46,142 nt of DNA from JAJTFW01 sp964534995. GTDB taxonomy: Bacteria; Bacteroidota; Bacteroidia; AKYH767-A; OLB10. Below are positions 1 through 9,000 of the stretch, one piece after another. The stretch covers positions 1 through 46,142 of the forward strand of contig CAZHSC010000023.1 in assembly GCA_964534995.1 (NCBI GenBank), read 5' to 3'. The notes under the pieces are model-generated. The model was not told where the DNA came from. It made no database searches and saw nothing but the letters and a program-made list of their open reading frames with translations. The stretch's first letter is position 1, and each line of letters starts with the position of its first letter. A program made the position numbers and the translations under genes.

Positions 1-828
1 CCCATCATAAGCAAAGACCTTACAGCCGCTAATTATTCCACCTCCTTTTATTATGGAGGAGAACTGGGATTTGCCAACATGAACAGTTTTCTGTTAACAG
101 GAAACTTCCGGAAAATTACAGGTATAGACGATTTCGGCAAAGAACAACTCAACAGCAAATGGGGTGCGCACGACCAGTATCTTTTTGATAAGGTAGTCCA
201 TGACCTGAAACATGAAAAAGAACCATTTTTCAGTATGATTTTAACACTCAGCACACATGAGCCTTTTGAAGTACCAGGAGAAATACTGTTCAAGGGGAGC
301 ACTGAACCTGATAAATTCAGGAATGCCGCTTATTATACAGATCAATGCCTGAAAAATTTTATGGAGCAATCGAAAAAAGAGAAATGGTATCCAAACACCT
401 TGTTCCTCTTTGTTGCGGACCATGGGCACTTACTTCCAAAAAAGAGGGATTACCATGACCCGGCCTGTTATCATATTCCACTTTTATGGTACGGTGATGT
501 AATAACAGATTCACTGAAAGGCGTAAAAATTCCGGGATTAGGCGGACAGCATGAAATAGCCTATACCCTGCTCCATCAACTTTCATTACCCAATGATGAA
601 TATAAATTCAGCAGGGACCTGCTTCAACCCCGTGATAAAAATTTTGCATATCTAAACTATGATAATGGATATGGATGGCTGGAAGATGAAAACAGATTTG
701 TTTACATCTTCGGAGAAAAGCGCTACCTAAACCGGTACACGCAACAGAATGCACCCAATGACAGCAGTTTATTTTTAAATGGTAAAGTTTTTCTGCAAAC
801 ACTGTATTCTTCCTTTCTCGCATTATAA
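1..828 (+). CDS. LTA synthase-like sulfatase-family protein, C-terminal part (5' truncated)
   Basis: The reading frame is open from the first base and stops at 826-828, so only the last 275 residues are present. They look like the catalytic alkaline-phosphatase-fold domain of the lipoteichoic acid synthase / phosphoglycerol transferase sulfatases. Visible marks are FYYGGELGFANMN near the left edge, the STHEPF segment, and VADHGH, whose Asp and His bind the catalytic metal in this family. The catalytic Thr and the N-terminal membrane helices lie outside the window. In Gram-negative Bacteroidota such enzymes are thought to move phosphoglycerol or phosphoethanolamine-type groups onto envelope glycans; the substrate here cannot be read. 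The next gene has its own promoter-like element, so this gene probably ends a transcription unit. Confidence 0.85.
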   Translation, partial: PIISKDLTAANYSTSFYYGGELGFANMNSFLLTGNFRKITGIDDFGKEQLNSKWGAHDQYLFDKVVHDLKHEKEPFFSMILTLSTHEPFEVPGEILFKGSTEPDKFRNAAYYTDQCLKNFMEQSKKEKWYPNTLFLFVADHGHLLPKKRDYHDPACYHIPLLWYGDVITDSLKGVKIPGLGGQHEIAYTLLHQLSLPNDEYKFSRDLLQPRDKNFAYLNYDNGYGWLEDENRFVYIFGEKRYLNRYTQQNAPNDSSLFLNGKVFLQTLYSSFLAL

Positions 829-835
829 TCCTTAT

Positions 836-843
836 TAATTTTG
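836..843 (+). promoter_or_regulatory. Bacteroidota -7 element (TAnnTTTG) for the kdsC-like gene
   Basis: TAATTTTG matches the Bacteroidota sigma-ABfr -7 consensus exactly. It ends 6 nt before the ATG at 850, so the transcript would have almost no 5' leader. No TTG -33 box is visible at the expected distance. It also argues against the TTG start at 841, which lies inside the element. Confidence 0.5.
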
Positions 844-849
844 CCTGAT

Positions 850-1359
850 ATGAACCAAGAGAAAAACTTCAAGGAAAGCCTGCAAGACGTAAAGTGCTTT
901 GTTTTCGACGTTGACGGGGTACTCACTGACGGAAGCCTGTACATCCAGCCTGATGGCAGTATGTTGCGAAAAATGAATATAAAGGATGGATATGCTTTAC
1001 AGCTGGCTGAAAAGCGCGGTTATTTTATTTTTGTAATCAGCGGAAGTACGCCAGAGGGAGTATCTAAAAGACTGGAGCGTCTTGGAATAGATGAAGTACA
1101 TATCGGCATCACAGATAAGTTACTGATGCTTGAAAAACTTCTATTGAAACATAAGGTAAGGTTTTCGGAAGTACTATACATGGGCGATGATATGCCGGAT
1201 CTTGAAGTCATGACCAAATGTGGTGTCAGGACCTGTCCATCGGATGCGGTACACCAGATAAAGGACACCTGTCAGTACATATCTCCTATCAAAGGAGGTG
1301 CAGGTTGCGTCAGAGACGTAATTGAGCAGGTGCTAACGCTAAAAGGCGAATGGGCATAA
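850..1359 (+). CDS. kdsC: HAD-family 3-deoxy-manno-octulosonate-8-phosphate phosphatase (KdsC-like)
   Basis: This 169-aa protein has the size and motifs of KdsC, the cytoplasmic HAD phosphatase that dephosphorylates KDO-8-P for lipopolysaccharide core synthesis. Motif I is DVDGVLTDG with Asp20 and Asp22, motif II is the Ser in VISGS, and motif IV is GDDMPD with Asp113 and Asp114. KdsC proteins lack a cap domain and work as tetramers, which fits the short length. I chose ATG 850 rather than the TTG at 841 because the TTG lies inside the promoter element. The 31-nt gap to the prenyltransferase suggests an operon. A related phosphatase of the YrbI type acting on another sugar phosphate cannot be excluded. 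Confidence 0.85.
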   Translation: MNQEKNFKESLQDVKCFVFDVDGVLTDGSLYIQPDGSMLRKMNIKDGYALQLAEKRGYFIFVISGSTPEGVSKRLERLGIDEVHIGITDKLLMLEKLLLKHKVRFSEVLYMGDDMPDLEVMTKCGVRTCPSDAVHQIKDTCQYISPIKGGAGCVRDVIEQVLTLKGEWA

Positions 1360-1390
1360 TATCATTTCCCGTTTTATTCATCCAGCATCC

Positions 1391-2302
1391 ATGATCAGCG
1401 CCTTTTTACAACTCAGCCGGTGGCCCAACCTCCTGATGGTAGGTATATTGCAATACCTGTTACGCTATGCACTTATGGCTCCGATTCTGGAAGCCGAAGG
1501 CATGGCTTTGCTCATGACCGATTTTGAATTTTTCATTTTCTCCTTTTCCTGCATGCTGATTGCCGCCGGCGGATACATTATTAATGACATTGAAGATGAA
1601 AAAATAGACAGGATCAACAAACCAGAAAAAATGATTATCGGCAGATTGATTTCAAAGGAAAGCGCCATGAATCTTTATTTGCTGGTTAGTTTCACGGGCA
1701 TACTTGGCGGTTTTTACCTGAGCTATATCAAAGGCTACAACTATATTGGCATTGTTAATCTTATTGTTTCGGGGATGCTGTATTTTTATTCAACTTCCTA
1801 TAAGTGCATTCCGGTATTGGGTAATCTCATCATCTCCCTGCTATCGGCGCTGGTAGTATTTATTGTAGTCATACCTGAACCATTCGCAAAAGAAAACCAG
1901 GGTGTCATGTTACTGATAGGCATCTTCATGTTTTTCTCTTTCTTTACAACACTGCTTAGGGAGATCATTAAAGATATCGAAGACATAGAGGGAGATACAC
2001 AATTGGGATGTTCAACGCTTGCCAATAAAATCGGGACCCGGAACTGCAAGTGGATTACTGTTGCACTGGCTTCTTTACTGCTGCTTATCCTTATCGGTGC
2101 TCAAATATTTAGTAAACAATGGGAAAGTTTTCTTCCATTTATATATATTGTCATTTTCATTGATCTTCCGCTGGTACGGTTGGTTTATCTGATAAGCAAA
2201 GCTGTCGATAAATCAGATTTTAAGAAAGCCAGCTTCTGGCTAAAAATCATTATGTTTACAGGCACCATTTCACTAGCCGTATTTCACTACAGTTTCAATT
2301 AG
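1391..2302 (+). CDS. UbiA-family geranylgeranylglycerol-phosphate geranylgeranyltransferase-like membrane prenyltransferase
   Basis: This 303-aa integral membrane protein has about eight or nine hydrophobic helices and both Asp-rich motifs of UbiA prenyltransferases: NDxxDxxxDxxN at residues 65-76 (NDIEDEKIDRIN) and a second one at about 195-202 (DIEDIEGD). These bind the Mg-diphosphate of the prenyl donor. The pattern is that of the Bacteroidota proteins annotated as geranylgeranylglycerol-phosphate geranylgeranyltransferase, relatives of the archaeal ether-lipid enzyme. No quinone-pathway gene is nearby, which weakly favours this over MenA or UbiA. Position between kdsC and maf, 8 nt before maf, is an order I recall from other Bacteroidota. 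The physiological product in bacteria is not settled. Confidence 0.8.
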   Translation: MISAFLQLSRWPNLLMVGILQYLLRYALMAPILEAEGMALLMTDFEFFIFSFSCMLIAAGGYIINDIEDEKIDRINKPEKMIIGRLISKESAMNLYLLVSFTGILGGFYLSYIKGYNYIGIVNLIVSGMLYFYSTSYKCIPVLGNLIISLLSALVVFIVVIPEPFAKENQGVMLLIGIFMFFSFFTTLLREIIKDIEDIEGDTQLGCSTLANKIGTRNCKWITVALASLLLLILIGAQIFSKQWESFLPFIYIVIFIDLPLVRLVYLISKAVDKSDFKKASFWLKIIMFTGTISLAVFHYSFN

Positions 2303-2310
2303 TTAATACA

Positions 2311-2898
2311 ATGAATCCACTTACACAAAAGTTCAAAGACACCCGAATTATACTTGGTACAAATTCCCCGAGAAGAGAAGAGTTATTTAAGCAATTAGGA
2401 TTACAATTTGAAATAATTAAAAAAGAGGTTGATGAAACCTTTCCAGGTCAGTTCAGAAGGGAAGATATCTCCATGTTTCTTGCAAGGAAGAAGGCCCTTG
2501 CCTATAAAGCCGATGTTGCAGAAGGAGGCATTGTAATTACCTCTGACACGATCGTTGCCGTTGATGAACTTATTTTGGGTAAACCAACCGACCTGAAAGA
2601 TGCGGAAAGGATGCTGCGTTTGCTTTCAGGCAGGAAGCATTCTGTCATCACCGGGGTTTGTATCATGTCCTCAAAAAAGTCAGAGTCCTTTTTTGTAAAA
2701 ACTGACGTCTCTTTTAAAATCTTAAAGGATGAAGAAATTGAATACTACCTGCAGCATTTCAATCCACTTGATAAAGCAGGTGCGTATGGCATTCAGGACT
2801 GGATAGGAATGATCGGTGTTGAATACATCATCGGGTCATTTTACAATGTAGTTGGCCTGCCAACTAAAGAACTATATGATAATCTGATGCGCTTCTGA
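2311..2898 (+). CDS. maf: Maf-family nucleotide pyrophosphatase
   Basis: Maf proteins are cytoplasmic house-cleaning enzymes that hydrolyse non-canonical or excess nucleoside triphosphates (dTTP/UTP or modified bases) to the monophosphate. This 195-aa protein has the family length and motifs: the N-terminal signature TNSPRR at residues 17-22 after a hydrophobic strand, SDTIVAVD with the catalytic-type Asp79, and a KP pair near 91. The ITGV segment and the late DKAGAYGIQ motif are also characteristic. It starts 8 nt after the prenyltransferase stop and ends 3 nt before the transporter gene, so it is surely co-transcribed. Whether it belongs to the YhdE (dTTP/UTP) or YceF branch cannot be decided by eye. 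Confidence 0.9.
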   Translation: MNPLTQKFKDTRIILGTNSPRREELFKQLGLQFEIIKKEVDETFPGQFRREDISMFLARKKALAYKADVAEGGIVITSDTIVAVDELILGKPTDLKDAERMLRLLSGRKHSVITGVCIMSSKKSESFFVKTDVSFKILKDEEIEYYLQHFNPLDKAGAYGIQDWIGMIGVEYIIGSFYNVVGLPTKELYDNLMRF

Positions 2899-2901
2899 TA
2901 C

Positions 2902-3786
2902 ATGCGTAAAGCTTATCTCCAGATGCACCTTGCAATCGTGCTTTGGGGGTTCACTGCAATTTTCGGGAAACTGATCCAACTGGATGAAGGTTTGCTTGTA
3001 TGGTACAGAATGATGTTCAGCGCTATCGCCACCGGATTCTTTTTGTTTTTCAGCGGCAAACTCAAGGCACTTCCTGTACGTCAGTTGTTGCACATTTCCG
3101 GAATTGGTCTGATCATCACCCTTCACTGGATTACATTTTATGGTGCTATTAAAGCCTCCAATGTTTCAGTGGCCATATCCTGCTTCTCCAGCGTTGCATT
3201 GTTTACTGCACTGATTGATCCCTTAAGCCGGGGCAAAAAACCAAAATGGCAGGAAATAGTAAGCGGCATTGTTGTGGTTTTCGGTATTTACATTATTTTC
3301 TCAGTCCAGAAATTTTACCTGAAAGGCATTTTGCTTTCGCTGGTCAGTGCCTTGCTGGCATCGGTTTTCACCATCATGAACAAGCGGATCAGTAATCAAA
3401 TTTCTCCAGGCCTCATCACTTTTTATGAAATCAGCACCGGGTTTCTGCTACTCACCCTGTTGCTTCCGGGTTGGTTTATTATGAATGAAAGTGGCTTCAG
3501 GCTACCCAATGCCCATGACATCCTTTATCTGATCCTGCTGAGTGTGGTTTGCACTACTTTCGCATTTACTATATCGCTTTATGCATTACAAAAAATCGAT
3601 GCCTTTACCATGAACCTCAGTGTAAACCTGGAACCACTTTACAGTATCGTTCTCGCTATCATCATATTTAAGGAACATGAAACGATGGGCATAGAATTTT
3701 ACCTGGGCAGTGCGATCATACTTTCGGCGGTAGCGATAAACGGATATTTCCGTTTCAAACAGGCTAAAACAGCTGTGCAATACTGA
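2902..3786 (+). CDS. DMT-superfamily EamA transporter
   Basis: This 294-aa protein is almost entirely hydrophobic, with about ten predicted transmembrane helices arranged as two EamA repeats (roughly residues 5-140 and 145-285), the architecture of drug/metabolite exporters. The N-terminal LWGFTAIFGK segment and the second-half SLVSALLASVFTIMNKR region are typical of the fold. EamA proteins generally export amino acids or other small metabolites through the inner membrane; the substrate here is unknown. It begins 3 nt after maf and is the last gene of the 850-3786 unit. Its 3' end faces the 3' end of the small lipoprotein gene with only 24 nt between them and no obvious terminator. Confidence 0.88.
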   Translation: MRKAYLQMHLAIVLWGFTAIFGKLIQLDEGLLVWYRMMFSAIATGFFLFFSGKLKALPVRQLLHISGIGLIITLHWITFYGAIKASNVSVAISCFSSVALFTALIDPLSRGKKPKWQEIVSGIVVVFGIYIIFSVQKFYLKGILLSLVSALLASVFTIMNKRISNQISPGLITFYEISTGFLLLTLLLPGWFIMNESGFRLPNAHDILYLILLSVVCTTFAFTISLYALQKIDAFTMNLSVNLEPLYSIVLAIIIFKEHETMGIEFYLGSAIILSAVAINGYFRFKQAKTAVQY

Positions 3787-3810
3787 ATCTATTCTCCACA
3801 CACCTTCATG

Positions 3811-4350
3811 CTATTGCACCTTTTTACCTTTCACTACCTTTTCATTTACCCTCATCTTTTTTATACTTTTCATTTTAAACAGCAGGATCGCCTGGTCGCT
3901 TCCCGGATTTGCGAACCAGGTTTTGCCTCCATAATTCACTTCACCCCTTCCATCCTTCCACGACAGCGCCTGAAGGGAATAATACCCGTTACGGCTCTTC
4001 GCGCTGCTGAAAACCAGGTTCTTTTCGGATCCCTCTTCAAATGAAACTGACAAGGTTTTAAAATCAGGCACCTGCTCCACGGCTCCTGCAGTATTGGCCT
4101 TTATGGTTACCTGTTCAATAGATTTGCCACTTTCTACCACCAACTTCCCATCTTCAGTTGACTTCTGATTTTCGCTGGATTCTCCGCGACGCAATGCCAC
4201 AGGATCAGAAATGTAAAACTGGATACCCCTCAACTCTTCCGGAGTAAGTTTGTAACGGTCACGAACAGCTTGGGTAAAGGGAATTTTTGGTGAGCAGGAA
4301 CTGATTAAAAAAGTTAAGGCCAGCCCGCCGATCAATAAGGACCTCTTCAT
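3811..4350 (-). CDS. Hypothetical lipoprotein, Bacteroidota-specific
   Basis: This 179-aa protein starts with a lipoprotein signal peptide: two basic residues, a hydrophobic stretch and a lipobox ending in Cys19 (LISSC). The mature part is soluble. It begins with a conserved-looking RYKLTPEELRGIQFYISD segment and then reads as beta-rich, ending in a Lys-rich tail. I recall similar short lipoproteins from Bacteroidota annotated only as hypothetical; I do not know a function. It is probably anchored in the outer membrane, facing the periplasm or surface. A strong terminator hairpin upstream (4448-4476) separates it from the T9SS cargo gene, so it is likely transcribed alone. Confidence 0.75.
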   Translation of the reverse strand: MKRSLLIGGLALTFLISSCSPKIPFTQAVRDRYKLTPEELRGIQFYISDPVALRRGESSENQKSTEDGKLVVESGKSIEQVTIKANTAGAVEQVPDFKTLSVSFEEGSEKNLVFSSAKSRNGYYSLQALSWKDGRGEVNYGGKTWFANPGSDQAILLFKMKSIKKMRVNEKVVKGKKVQ

Positions 4351-4447
4351 AATTTTTGTGGTTTACAGCATTCAATTCAAAGATTATTCCAAAAATTCGA
4401 AACCCAACCGGCTCATGACCCGGTTCCGGCGACATGGTACAAAACAA

Positions 4448-4476
4448 GAGGGCTTGTAAGTATCTTACAAGCCCTC
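4448..4476 (-). terminator. Rho-independent terminator of the 460-aa T9SS cargo gene
   Basis: There is a perfect 13-bp inverted repeat (GAGGGCTTGTAAG / CTTACAAGCCCTC) with a 3-nt loop. Read on the minus strand it is followed by a T-rich run (TTGTTTT). It lies 20 nt after the stop codon of the minus-strand gene at 4497-5879. Confidence 0.88.
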
Positions 4477-4496
4477 ACGGTATTATGTGAGTATTA

Positions 4497-5879
4497 TCAC
4501 TGAATAATCAATCGTTGCATTCCTACATTCTTACCATTTTGGTCAACACGAACCAGGTAGGCACCCACAGGCAGGTTCAGGTTGTTCACCTGAATCAGGT
4601 TGTTGCCGGCGGAAATAAATTCATTTGAAAATGCTGCTACACGCTTACCATCCAGGCTCAGCACTTCCACCTGAACCGGTGAATTATCGGCGGAAACAAA
4701 CTGCAAAGAGAAATTACCATTTGAAGGATTTGGCGAAAGTGTAAGTGCATTGCTTACTGAATTTTCTGTGACCCCAGTGGTGGAGGTTCCCACCCGGAGT
4801 GAAACAGAGATATCGCTCTGGAAAACATAAGGGAAATAGTTTTCAGAAATGCGCAGGCCAAGAATATAAGGAGCTTCTCTTTCTTGTGAGGCATCGGGCG
4901 TCCATGATAATGTGGCAATAGCGGATCCGGTTCCATTGCTGATACTCATTACGGCAGGGTTCAGGAGAAGCTGGAATGGCTCCCCGCTACCCTGGATGGA
5001 GACCCCCTGCATATCGAGGTCAAATACGGAAACATTCAGATTAAAGAGTGCTCCCGGCGCAATCGTATACACTTTGCCATTAAAGGGTGCTGTATTGGTA
5101 TTAATCATCACGGTAGCCGGAGAATTCGGACTTGGCACCACAATGATCTGCATATCCCTGGTTATTTCCCCTATCTGCACACCATTGCGGTATTCCTTCA
5201 CCCTGACTGACACCTGGAAATTACCCAGCGTATTGGGCAGGAAAGTAATTTCACCTGTAATGGGATCCATATTAAAGGGTACAAGTGAATCAGAAGGCGG
5301 TAAGGTATATCCGACTACAGGAACTCCATTATTGGAGAGGGGCACATCCAGGGTCCATGCAATGGAATCTCCATCTGCGTCGAACGGCAGGGGATTATAA
5401 TAGAAGGGAACACTATCCTGAGCCAATACAATGGGAGGATTCAAAAACACCGGACTGGAATTAGAAGAATCAATCTGAATAATAGAATAGAAGTGATGAA
5501 ATTCACCTCCCGGCGAAGTCATGTTTAGGATGGCTGCATTCCGGCAACACTCCTGGTAAGAAATATACCATGAACCCATGGAAGGGAAGGTGATCACCGT
5601 ATCATAAACGTACTCTTCCACACCGGGCACCAGCACGTTTACCACAGTATCATAAGGGATGGCTACCTGGAAACTCGCTCCGGAAACAGAGTCAATAAAA
5701 CTGATATTTGAAACAAGCGCAATCGGAATACCTGTCATATCGCGATACGCGGTGTAAACAAGATGATAATCCATACCACTGATGTGCTCAATGGTAATTT
5801 GACCACCCATCATATGGGAAGCCTTAACATTGGACGATACTCCCATCCAAAGCAAGAAGACCAGTACTAATTTTTTCAT
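4497..5879 (-). CDS. Secreted T9SS cargo protein with type A C-terminal sorting domain
   Basis: This 460-aa protein has a signal peptide (residues 1-20) followed directly by ASHMMGGQITIEH, a start I recall from many Bacteroidota surface proteins with Ig/cadherin-like domains. The middle contains beta-sandwich repeats with cadherin-like phrases (DADGDSIAW, DMQGVSI). The last 85 residues or so are a T9SS type A sorting domain: LSPNPSNGNFSL, then VEVLSLDGKRV, then LPVGAYLVRV. It is expected to pass the outer membrane through the SprA/PorV translocon and be released or attached to the surface. No catalytic domain was recognised; an adhesin-like or structural role is inference. A clear terminator follows it. 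Confidence 0.85.
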   Translation of the reverse strand: MKKLVLVFLLWMGVSSNVKASHMMGGQITIEHISGMDYHLVYTAYRDMTGIPIALVSNISFIDSVSGASFQVAIPYDTVVNVLVPGVEEYVYDTVITFPSMGSWYISYQECCRNAAILNMTSPGGEFHHFYSIIQIDSSNSSPVFLNPPIVLAQDSVPFYYNPLPFDADGDSIAWTLDVPLSNNGVPVVGYTLPPSDSLVPFNMDPITGEITFLPNTLGNFQVSVRVKEYRNGVQIGEITRDMQIIVVPSPNSPATVMINTNTAPFNGKVYTIAPGALFNLNVSVFDLDMQGVSIQGSGEPFQLLLNPAVMSISNGTGSAIATLSWTPDASQEREAPYILGLRISENYFPYVFQSDISVSLRVGTSTTGVTENSVSNALTLSPNPSNGNFSLQFVSADNSPVQVEVLSLDGKRVAAFSNEFISAGNNLIQVNNLNLPVGAYLVRVDQNGKNVGMQRLIIQ

Positions 5880-6097
5880 GGCTTTGATTTTAAGTGTAAT
5901 TCAAAGTAACTTAAATAACATGAATCCGTTCCTTAAATTATTAATACAATCCAATAAATTCATGGAATTTCGCAAAAAAGAATTATTTGAAAGGACGTTC
6001 CGGATCGAGGAGAGTAATAAACCAAAAAAATGAAAGCGAAGTCTGTTTATCTTTCAATGCTCGTATTTGATAACTTTACAGGAGTAAAAATATATCC

Positions 6098-9000
6098 ATG
6101 CAAGAATTACCAGGAAGTTTGAAGTATTTTATTGCAACATTTCTTTTCATGTTGACGGCAGTTTCATTACCCGGTCAAATCACTACTTATCCCTATTCAG
6201 AAAACTTTGATTCAGGCAATGGCGGTTGGTCGGTGCTTACCGTAAGCGGCACTGCCTGGGAACAGGGTACACCCATTGCCCCGGGAACCCAGGGTGCTTA
6301 CAGCGCACCTAACGCGTGGGGAACGGATCTTGATTCGGGATACAGATCCTCTTCCTTGTCATACCTGATTTCCCCTTTATTTGAAATCAGTGCCCTCACC
6401 CACCCCTATTTAACATTTTATCAATTCCGGCATATGCCATTTGGACTTGACGGCATGCATGTAGAATATACGGCCGACGGAAGTCCCTGGACAATTTTAG
6501 GTACATTAAACGCACCCAACTCAACAAACTGGTATAATACCAGTTCTGTATTTGCCACCGGGATGCCGGGATTTACCGGTAATTCCAATGCCTGGCTGCC
6601 ATCAGGAATTTCACTTTTATTACCGGGTTCGCCCAACAATGTCCGTCTCCGATTTGTTTTCAGCAGCAACACTTCTTTTGGGAGCGCACAGGCAGGTGTA
6701 TTTCTGGATAATGTTACCCTGCTTGACAGTTTAACATCTAACTCCGATATACAACTTTCACAAATCATATCTCCATTGCCGGTAGTCACCAATGGAAACA
6801 TTCAGGATATCCGTATCGCCGTTACCAACCTTTCGGCAACAACTACTATTGACACTGTTTACTGCGGTTATATCTTAAACGGAAACACGGTACCCCCCTT
6901 GCCATTTTCCACTTCCCTATTACCGGGTCAATCGGATACGCTGCTGATAGGTATTGGAACCTTTAACCAACCTGTTAACTATTTATGTGCATTTGCCAGC
7001 ATACCCAATGATAGTGATCCGTCTAATGATTCGGCTTGTGTCAGCACCCAGGTTTTTAATCTGATATCCATACCTTACTTCGAAGATTTTGACAGTAGCG
7101 ACGGGGGCTGGACACAGTTTTCCGCGCCCAATACCACGTGGGAATACGGAAGCCCCAATTATCTCACCACCAACACCGCTCATTCGGGCGCGTATTGCTG
7201 GGATACCAACCTCGACACCGCTTATGGTTCAAGTGCCTACTCGATTCTTTATACACCGTTCATTGATATTTCTTCTGCAGGATTAATGCGCCTGAGTTTT
7301 TGGAGAAACCACGTGGTAGAAGGGGCATGGGATGGAACCCGGCTCGAATATTCCACTGACTATGGAAACAGCTGGTCACTGCTTGGCAGTTACAATGACC
7401 CTTTGGGCATTAACTGGTATAACTATAATAGCATAAACTCATCGGGCCTGCCTGCATGGTCCGCGACTTCCGGAGGCTGGAAGAAATCAAGCTATACCCT
7501 CATGCCCCTACTCGGAGAAAATTCTGTAGCCTTTCGCTTCATTTTTACGAGCGACCCCAGTGTAAATTCCCAGGGCATCAGCATTGACGATTTCCGGCTT
7601 GAAGAAATGCCGGACTATGACATTGAACTTGTTTCGTGTGCAACGAACAGCCCGTTTTATCCGCTTACAGGAACAACTGACAGTATTTATTTCACACTTC
7701 GTAACAACGGAGCGTTGCCTGTCTCCAATTTCACTTGTGAATACAGCGTTAACGGAATTCCGGTCAACTCTCTTTTTGTTAGCGGGAACCTGCTACCTAC
7801 CGACACTCTTCGTATCGCACTACCGGGCTTCACCGTAAATCAGGTATCCAACAATATCTGCGGAAAAGTAATATTAGCCGGCGATGCCGACACCAGTAAT
7901 AATTACTCCTGTTTCCCAGTAACCGGAATGCCCACCTATGTTCCCACCTATGAAGATAATTTTGACAATGGCAATAACGGGTGGGTTTCAGAAAACGCAG
8001 GCGCCGCTGGTACTTTGTGGGAGCTTGGGGTTCCTGCCTATGGGTTGACGTCGGGGGTGCACAGTTCACCTTTGGCATGGGACATTAATTTATTCAGCCC
8101 CTATGCAAATTCTGCTAATTGCCGGCTGTATTCGCCGGTATTTGATATCAGCAGCTCCCTGCATCCGAAAATCAGTTTCTGGCAAAACAGGAATGCTGAA
8201 TTAAGCTGGGATGGACTACGGCTGGAATACCGTATCATCGGAGATACCACCTGGTATGTATTAGGAACACTGAATGATACCAATGCCATTAACTGGTATA
8301 ATGATGCTCAGTTGAATTCGTCGCAAAAACCCGGTTGGACAGGGAACTCCATGGGCTGGATTCAATCCGAATACAACCTGGACGCGATCAACACCGGCAG
8401 CGGCCTTATTCAATTACGATATGTATTTACCTCTGATTTTGCAGGTAATTCGGATGGTGTAAGTATTGATGATTTCAAAATAAGTACGGTGTATACCAAT
8501 GATGCTGCCTTGATATCCATTCTTTCTCCCGGACCCAATGCCATTCAGGGAGCATCCACCCCTGTTGAGATATACATGAAAAATGCCGGATCATTACCCG
8601 TGACCAACCTGGATATCAAATACAGCCTGAACGGAGGAAGTCCCGTTACCTACACCTGGAACGGAAACCTTGCCGCAGACTCCATTCAACTCATATCCCT
8701 GCCTTCGATTATTCCGATTGGCGGCCCCAATGACCTGGTAGTTTATCTGGATTGGCCCAGTGACTTATACCTTTTCAATGATACGGTAAAGACATCATTT
8801 TTTGGAATAGTGACAGCAGGCTTACCCTACTTTTATGACTTTGAAAACGGTTCAAATGGCTGGGGCGCTAACCTGGGAGCGGGCAATACAAACTGGGAGC
8901 TGGGTTCCCCTTCCTTTCCGCCACTCAATACCAATTATTCAGGCAGTTCTTGTTGGGATATTAACCTTACCATGCCTTATTTCAATCTTGCACAGGCCGT

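Noticed and set aside
841..849. TTG start for the KdsC-like protein, adding three residues
   Set aside because: The TTG lies inside the exact -7 element, and ATG 850 gives the usual family N-terminus.
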